Shown: positions 57,813 to 64,000 of the stretch, one piece after another | Layout: each line of letters opens with the position of its first letter | Numbering within the stretch: position 1 is the first letter of the stretch | Source: Sphaerolaimus hirsutus | Taxonomy: Eukaryota; Nematoda; Chromadorea; Monhysterida; Sphaerolaimidae | Length of the DNA stretch: 64,000 nucleotides | Assembly: GCA_964036195.1 (NCBI GenBank) | Contig: OZ038456.1 | Span: 992,001 to 1,056,000 of the forward strand | Reading direction: 5' to 3' | Program-made: the position numbers and the translations under genes | The notes under the pieces: generated by a model | What the model saw: only the letters and a program-made list of their open reading frames with translations | What the model was told of the DNA's origin: nothing | The model's database searches: none

Positions 57813-59017
57813 TAGTGATGGAAAAAGCGCCAGGACTTTGGCGCCAAGCGCCAAAAGCGCCATGGCGCTTTTCCGAACCCCAGCGCCGAGCGCCAGTGGC
57901 GCCAGAGCAAAATGGCGCCTGCGGCGCCAAGCGTCAATGGCGCCAAGCGCCAATAGCGCCAGCGCCAAAAAAATTTTGCTTCTCATATATGCAGCCATGT
58001 TAATGCACTGCTTTTAATTTGTTTTTGGCGTAAGATATACCTAAGTCTACTCAAGTCACTTTTGTTATTTTTGTCTTGATATTTTACAGCTGGGTGTTTG
58101 GGCTAACTATAGCAAACCATCTGTAAAAAGTGCTAAGATTTTTAGGTGTTTTTTAAAATTACTTTTGGAATTTAGTAGTTTTTCCCCACAATATATAGGC
58201 TTTTTTAAGGTTAAGAAGGCAGAAAGGGGAAAAAATTGCTAAGAATCAGTTAAAAGTAGCCAAAAGTAGGTATCAAATGGCTAAAAATAGGTATATAACC
58301 ATGTATATAGCCGGAAAGCACGATTTTGAAGGTGAAAAACTATAAAAATGTGCAAAAATTGGTGATTTTGAGCGAAAATTGGGGCAAAATTTCTCAAAAA
58401 CCACTCCAGATAGATAGATAGCTGAGCGATTTGGGGGGCGGGTCTTTGGGGGTAGTAGCGAAAAATTTTGCCTCGGGATAGATAGATAGCTGAGCGGCCT
58501 CCGGGATAGATAGATAGCTGGCCGATTTGGGGGGGGGGCAGCCCCCCCCCAGCCCCCCCCCCCCCTAGGAGACCCCTGCACAGTAAGTGTTTTGAATGTC
58601 TGTTATGCATTTCCCAGACCACAAACTCATAGTGCCCATTTTGAGGGTGGGGGTATTTCGAGGGGGGGGATATTTCGAGAAAATACGGTAGTCACGTAAA
58701 GCCTTACATAATTCGGATCAGATGGGACAAGTGTTGAATACCGATGTAATCACACGGACATTGTTTACAAAGTAATCAAGAATAGGGTATGTTGATCCTG
58801 GAATACACTTACAGTAGCACATATACTTCTGTAAATTAAATTTAACAGGTCTTTCTGCATAAAATAATAATGAATTTTTAGTACTTCTTGGCGCTTTTTT
58901 GGCGCTTTTTAAAACACTAGCGCCAAGCGCCAATGGCGCCACAGCAAAAAGGCGCCACAGCAAAAAGGCGCCAATGGCGCCACAGCAAAAAGGCGCCGTG
59001 GCGCTTTTCCATCACTA
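57813..59017. mobile_element. hAT-like GGCGCC element, exact 8-bp TSD CCCATGAG
   Basis: Ends are TAGTGATGGAAAAAGCGCC and GGCGCTTTTCCATCACTA. CCCATGAG at 57805-57812 and 59018-59025. Contains a nested CAGGGGTCTCC relative (about 58190-58577) and a half ACCGTATTT copy (to 58690). Confidence 0.88.
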
Positions 59018-59025
59018 CCCATGAG

Positions 59026-60092
59026 CAGGGTTGGTTTTATAAAAATTCATTTTAGTAAAATTGTATAAAAATTGTATAAAAATTTTATTTTATTTTTATT
59101 TTATTCTTGTTTCATTTTATTTTATTTTATTTTATTCCATAAAGTCATTAATAAAATAAAATGACACATTTTACAAAAAAATTTACAAAAATTGTACAGA
59201 AATTTTACAAAAAATCAGAAACATGCATGCAAGGCCAGAAAAATGTTATAATTAGACCTATACATGAAAAACCTGTGACAAATTTTTCCCTTACTTTTCA
59301 AAAGTTGCATGCAGTATGTATTGTCAGCTAGCTGCAAGTGTCAAGTTACAATTATTGATAAGAATGGTTTGCATTTTCAGTAGAAGGACTACTGGAGTGT
59401 GCTCGGCACATTTGTAAAATGTCAAGCAAAGTGTCAATTGTCATGACAAATGTAAAGTAAAGTATCAATTGTCATGCAAAATGTCAAGTGTCATGTAAAA
59501 TTTCAAGCAAAGTGGCAATTGTCATGACAAATGTCATGCAAAGTGTAAATTGTGTATCCAAATCTTGTGTTTTTGTATCCATAGTTGTTTTATATCCAAA
59601 TATTGTGTTTTTGTATCCAAATGTTCACATAAGATTTGGAGTCAACAACAACATAATTAGGATACAAAACATAAGATTTCGAAATAAAACATGAGATTTG
59701 AACACAATTTGCTTGACAATTGATACTTTAATTTTCATGTCATGACAATTTACACTTTACTTTACATTTGTCATGACAATTGACACTTTGCATGACATTT
59801 TACATGACATTTGACACTTTACAATGCTTGGGACTGCCCCCAGATTCATGAATAAACAGGTAGAGACTCAAGCAATGCGACAAAATTTTACAAAAAATAT
59901 GAATTTTTATACAATTTTACAAAAATACGAATTTTTATACAATTTTACAAAAATTTTACAAAAATTCGAATTTTTATACAATTTTTATTTTTATTCTTAA
60001 ATTTTCCATTTTATTTTATTTTATTTTATTCTTGAATATTCCATTTTATTTTTATTTTATTTTTATTTTTTTCTGAGATTTTGCCAACCCTG
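59026..60092. mobile_element. hAT-like CAGGGTTGG element, exact 8-bp TSD CCCATGAG
   Basis: Ends are CAGGGTTGGTTTTATAAAA and GATTTTGCCAACCCTG. CCCATGAG at 59018-59025 and 60093-60100. A long introner-family relative (about 59400-59838, ending GGGACTGCCCCCAG) is nested inside. Confidence 0.88.
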
Positions 60093-60633
60093 CCCATGAG
60101 TAAAAGTAAAAAAAATTTTACTTTACGTTTTCTGTACTCAGGGGGCGAGTAAAAAAAATACTTCACGTTTACGTATACTTTGAAAAAAGTTTGGTACTTT
60201 TAACGACTCTGATAGGTAGGTAAAATATGTAATGTTTCTATCTTGATATGTGAAAGATTTTGTTTACCTACCTATATGAAAGTAAAATAGAAGAAAAGAG
60301 ACGATACTTGAGTCCTCAAGAGCTACTGAAACGCAATTAAATGTCATATTAATTATTGTGCAGATTAAAAGGGAGTTGAGATGCTAAAAGTGCTCACCCG
60401 GTGATTTCCATTTCTAGAATAAATATCTATCTCTCAGCATAAATGACTGGGAACAGCATTTTTCTAGAAACTTTGGACTCTTTTGAGCATGTACAGTAAA
60501 TATATCTGTAACTTGAAATACCTAATATACCATATTTCCTCAAATTAGGCACCCTTAAAAAACACCCAAGTCGCAGCGAGCTGCGACAATAAGTGACCTC
60601 CTTGAGTGTAAATGCTAACGATTATGGCGCTGC

Positions 60634-60821
60634 ACACGCTAGTTTACCGTCAGATTTTGGTAAACTCATAAATGAACTGTGAACGCATTTGAGTTTACCA
60701 GAATGACATATCTGTCAACTGCAGTTGGTAGGGATTCCGAATTACTCACTCCGAAACTCAAAAGTATGCAAAGCGGATTTATGAGTTTACAAAAATCTGG
60801 CGGTAAACTAGCGTATGCACG
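60634..60821. mobile_element. Short TIR element (CACACGCTAGTTTACC)
   Basis: About 188 bp with ~28-bp inverted ends, relative of 47931-48118. Confidence 0.65.
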
Positions 60822-61082
60822 CGCAATATAAATGACTAAGTTACCGTATTTCCTCGAAATACCCCCAGGGGGGTTTATTTTTCAGAGTGGCAATTTTGAG
60901 AGAAAAACGTGAAAAATGCAACAATAACCACCATTTATAAGTTTTTACAGCTTTTTATAAGGATGTAGATGGTATCAGTAAAAAAATGGCTAAAGCCAAA
61001 CAAAAAGTGGACGCTGCCTCCACAGCAAATAGACATGAAGTGTGTCTCTCAAATGGACATGAAGTGCGTCCCTCAAATGGAC

Positions 61083-61620
61083 ATTAATATATATGCTGGC
61101 AAGTAGATGGTGCCACTCCACAAAAATGGTGCCATTTTGGAGTAGATGGCACTGCCGTTTTGGAGTAGATGGCGCCACTCCATGAAAATGATGCCGTTTT
61201 GGAGTAGTTGGTGCNNNNNNNNNNNNNNNNNNNNNNNNNNNNNNNNNNNNNNNNNNNNNNNNNNNNNNNNNNNNNNNNNNNNNNNNNNNNNNNNNNNNNN
61301 NNNNNNNNNNNNNNNNNNNNNNNNNNNNNNNNNNNNNNNNNNNNNNNNNNNNNNNNNNNNNNNNNNNNNNNNNNNNNNNNNNNNNNNNNNNNNNNNNNNN
61401 NNNNNNNNNNNNNNCAGTAGGTGTCTTGCTGAACAATATATATATGCTGGCAAGTAGATGGTGCCACTCCACAAAAATGGTGCCATTTTGGAGTAGATGG
61501 CACTGCCGTTTTGGAGTAGATGGCGCCACTCCATGAAAATGATGCCGTTTTGGAGTAGTTGGTGCCACTTCATGAAAATGGCACCGTTTTGGAGTAGATG
61601 GCACCACTCCATAAAATTGC
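61083..61620. repeat. Tandem repeat TTTTGGAGTAGATGG, interrupted by a gap
   Basis: Units of TTTTGGAGTAGATGGCGCC and CCACTCCATGAAAATG. The same >100-bp block occurs on both sides of the gap, so copy number is unresolved. Confidence 0.8.
61215..61414. other. Assembly gap, 200 N
   Basis: Exactly 200 N within the tandem repeat; the round number suggests an arbitrary size. Confidence 0.98.
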
Positions 61621-62012
61621 ACAATTTGAAATCATAACCCTCGAAGACCCATATAGTGACAGCATCACATCAAACAGCACTATATTTTGATTAAAAATAT
61701 GCAACCCATAACTTGGATGAGCGCCAAATTTATATGTGACCAGGTGAATTTCATCCTACAAATATCGGCTGGCATGGTGCCAGCGCGTGCCAATGATACT
61801 TGCATATGCTATGTGTTAAATGACATATCCAAAACTCATTGAGAAATGTCTCTTAAACCAATATGGTCCGCCATTAAGAGTTAAGGAGTGTATCAGAATT
61901 CTATGTACAACTCATATTTGTGACAATAGCATTATGTGATTGTTCACAAAAAAATTAACTAGAAATATGGATCACAAGTATCCATTTATCAAAGTTTTTC
62001 AATTTAATTTTT

Positions 62013-62398
62013 TACTTGCCATTTCACTTCTCATTTGACTTTTGTTTATTTTCACTGCAATTCACTTCTCACTTCTCTTTTTACTTGCCATTTGACTTGA
62101 CTTGAGACTTGACATTTATAACTTGACATTTGACTTGATATTTGATAACTTGACATTTAACTTTACATTTGACTTGACATTTATCACTTGAAATTTGACT
62201 TGACATATGACTTGTTATTTGACTTGACATGAAATTTGTCACTTGACATTTGACATGACATTGATCAGTTGACATTAAACTTGACATTGGACGTGGCATT
62301 TGACATGACATTTATCATATGACATTAAACTTGACATTTCACTTGAAATTTATCACTTCATGTAAAACTTGACATTTGACATGACATTTATCACTTGA
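62013..62398. repeat. ACTTGACATTT satellite
   Basis: Degenerate tandem units of ACTTGACATTTGACTTGACA and ACATTTATCACTTG. Continues at 63690-64000 beyond the presumed solo LTR. Confidence 0.85.
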
Positions 62399-63689
62399 TG
62401 TGCTGACCGTGGCAAAATGGATGGATAAAGAAATACAGAGAATTGATAATTAGGCTCATATTTTCACATTTACTTATTTGCACTAATTTACAATTTATAC
62501 ACTATATTAATTTACCACGCAAATTGTATTTCCTGCACTATATTATTTACCCATGGAGAATATTCGATTAGGAAAGTGTTCTATAAGTTATTGATAGGTT
62601 TTTGTGGAATGTTTAGGTTAAAAGGTCAAATATGTTATTAATAGGTGTATTAATATAAAATTAGGCTCATTCAACTCGCCGTAATTTTCTGATCATGATT
62701 ATACATACATTTGCATAGTTTACTTGCAGTTTACAAAAGTCAAATCTTGTAAATATTTACGTGCTGCGTAATTATCTAGGCCAGCGTCCTAATGGAGAAA
62801 TAGTGCCCTGTGTGCAACTAGCATTTACTGTACGAAGCCCTTCGCGTAGGCATAATTGTTTAACCCTGTCCACAACTTATATTTATATTTACTTAATAAT
62901 TATAATACTTTGCTCAAGCTGAATATATTATAGACCCTGCTCAATTAATATACCCATTTACCTCGAATAAGTCCCAATCTGCCAATTATGAAATATACGT
63001 TTCCAGGAAGTGATTATTATTATTATATCGAATATACCCTACTCTATTTATGTCATTAGGAACATTTACACTACTATTTACAGTTTCAAACCCTATTTTA
63101 TTAGTTCCAATGTGCGTCAATGTTTTCTGACAAATTGGAACAAATTAGTAAATCGGCCGAGTTTGCCGACTTCGCGCCTCTCAAGATTAATAGTTTTCTA
63201 TTAACCCAATTTGTACCTGGTATTTCTTTACCATAAGTATTTGAATGTATGCACGCATAGAATAAGCCAACTGTTTCTATCAAATGTGTCTTATTGCTAT
63301 ATTAGTGGTTTATTTGTGCATTTGTATTAGGAAATTACTGTAACTGTTTTTCTATACATGATTTCCGTGTCTTAGCTACTTTGGAAGTTTTTACTTCAGT
63401 CTGCGGACCCCAAGCTACTGAACGAAAATAAGCTAGCGATAGAAACTTCAATTAGGAAGCTCGCTAGACTTTGCGCTTTTGTAACACGCTGTATCTGATC
63501 GAAATAAAGTACCTGAAACAATTCGAAACCCCTTTTCAACACACAACTACGAAATAAACTCAACTTGACTGTCGACAAGTGGACGTTCGGCTACAACGGG
63601 AAATCAACCACTCTAAAGGCCGTTTCTCACTACGGTCTTGGAGCTGCTGGATTCGGTGGTAGAAGACGCTGACTTCGGTGGCTTCATCA
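62399..63689. mobile_element. Probable solo LTR in the satellite
   Basis: 1291 bp starting TGTGCTGACCG and ending GGCTTCATCA (TG...CA), flanked by CACTTGA on both sides. Contains GAAATAAAGTACC. The satellite motif itself includes CACTTGA, so the duplication is not decisive. It is unrelated to the LTR at 10848. Confidence 0.5.
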
Positions 63690-64000
63690 CACTTGACATT
63701 AAGCTTGACATTTAACTTGACATTTGACTTGACATTTCACTTGAAATTTATTACTTGACATTTCACTTGAAATTTATCATTTGGCATTTGACTTGACATT
63801 TCAATTGAAAGTTATCACTTTGTATTCACCTTGACATTTATCACTTGACATTTGACTTGACTTGACTTTAGACTTGACATTTACAACTTGACATTTGACT
63901 TGACATTTATAACTTGACATTTGACTTGATATTTGATCACTTGACATTTAACTTGACATTTGACTTGACATTTACCACTTGAAATTTGACTTGACATTTA
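63690..64000. repeat. ACTTGACATTT satellite, continuing past the window
   Basis: Same units as 62013-62398. Confidence 0.85.

Larger units (their letters stand above)
57401..60211. mobile_element. Outer hAT-like element (CATAGTTGTTAAAACG) with two later insertions
   Basis: Ends are CATAGTTGTTAAAACG and ACTTTTAACGACTCTG; flanks are ATATGTAG and ATAGGTAG (7/8). Interior is TACGTTTACTC words. Carries the two adjacent elements 57813-59017 and 59026-60092. Confidence 0.75.

Noticed and set aside
60990-61624. Open frames crossing the gap
   Set aside because: They are open only because 200 N are read through; the flanks are a tandem repeat.

Overview
This is an intron-rich, repeat-saturated animal nuclear window: no bacterial operons, GT-AG introns, a spliced rhodopsin-like seven-transmembrane receptor, a Ty3/Gypsy-type retroelement, a LINE remnant and dozens of short DNA-transposon derivatives. 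The receptor looks most like the fast-evolving serpentine (chemosensory or peptide) receptors of nematodes and related invertebrates. The exact organism cannot be fixed from sequence alone.

The only host gene I can assemble runs on the minus strand from its ATG at 45306 to its TGA at 4502. Nine short exons sum to 1008 nt (335 codons plus stop), with compatible phases at every junction, and cover TM1 to TM7 in order. The exons make up 1 kb of a 40.8-kb locus. Intron 3 alone is 32.8 kb (9796-42636). Three introns (4530-4720, 4861-5283, 8170-8387) consist entirely of one terminal-inverted-repeat element family. In these the donor GTGCC comes from the element end and the acceptor AG comes from a CCAG that repeats the end of the upstream exon. 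This is the signature of introners, meaning transposons that create introns. Intron 1 (44824-45222) carries a second terminal-inverted-repeat family in the same arrangement, but its 3' end reads CCTG where CCAG is expected.

Inside intron 3 lies a 17.5-kb LTR retroelement (10848-28396) with nearly identical 1.67-kb LTRs and a 4-bp target duplication GTAT. Its order is LTR, Gag (capsid, CCHC knuckle), an envelope-like glycoprotein, protease, RT, RNase H, integrase, an unknown ORF, an SF1 UPF1-like helicase, an antisense two-exon fragment that looks like a captured cellular gene, and LTR. Having the glycoprotein between nucleocapsid and protease in one open frame, together with an SF1 helicase and an antisense intron-bearing fragment, is an architecture I do not recognise from described Metaviridae. 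Pol is broken by single-base frame changes, all in the same direction.

The rest of the window is nested non-autonomous transposons. At least a dozen have exact or near-exact 8-bp target duplications and ends of the form CAG...CTG or TAGKG...CMCTA (hAT-like). Their interiors are often degenerate arrays of the same short motif as the ends (GGCGCC, GGTACGGTAAA, CGGAAAACGG, GATATTC and others). Other content includes two copies of a ~1.45-kb long-hairpin element (45416-47659 and 53460-57364, the second split by a LINE), C-rich minisatellites (28440-29275 and later blocks), TTGACATTT satellites with a probable solo LTR (62399-63689), and a 200-base assembly gap at 61215-61414 in a tandem repeat.
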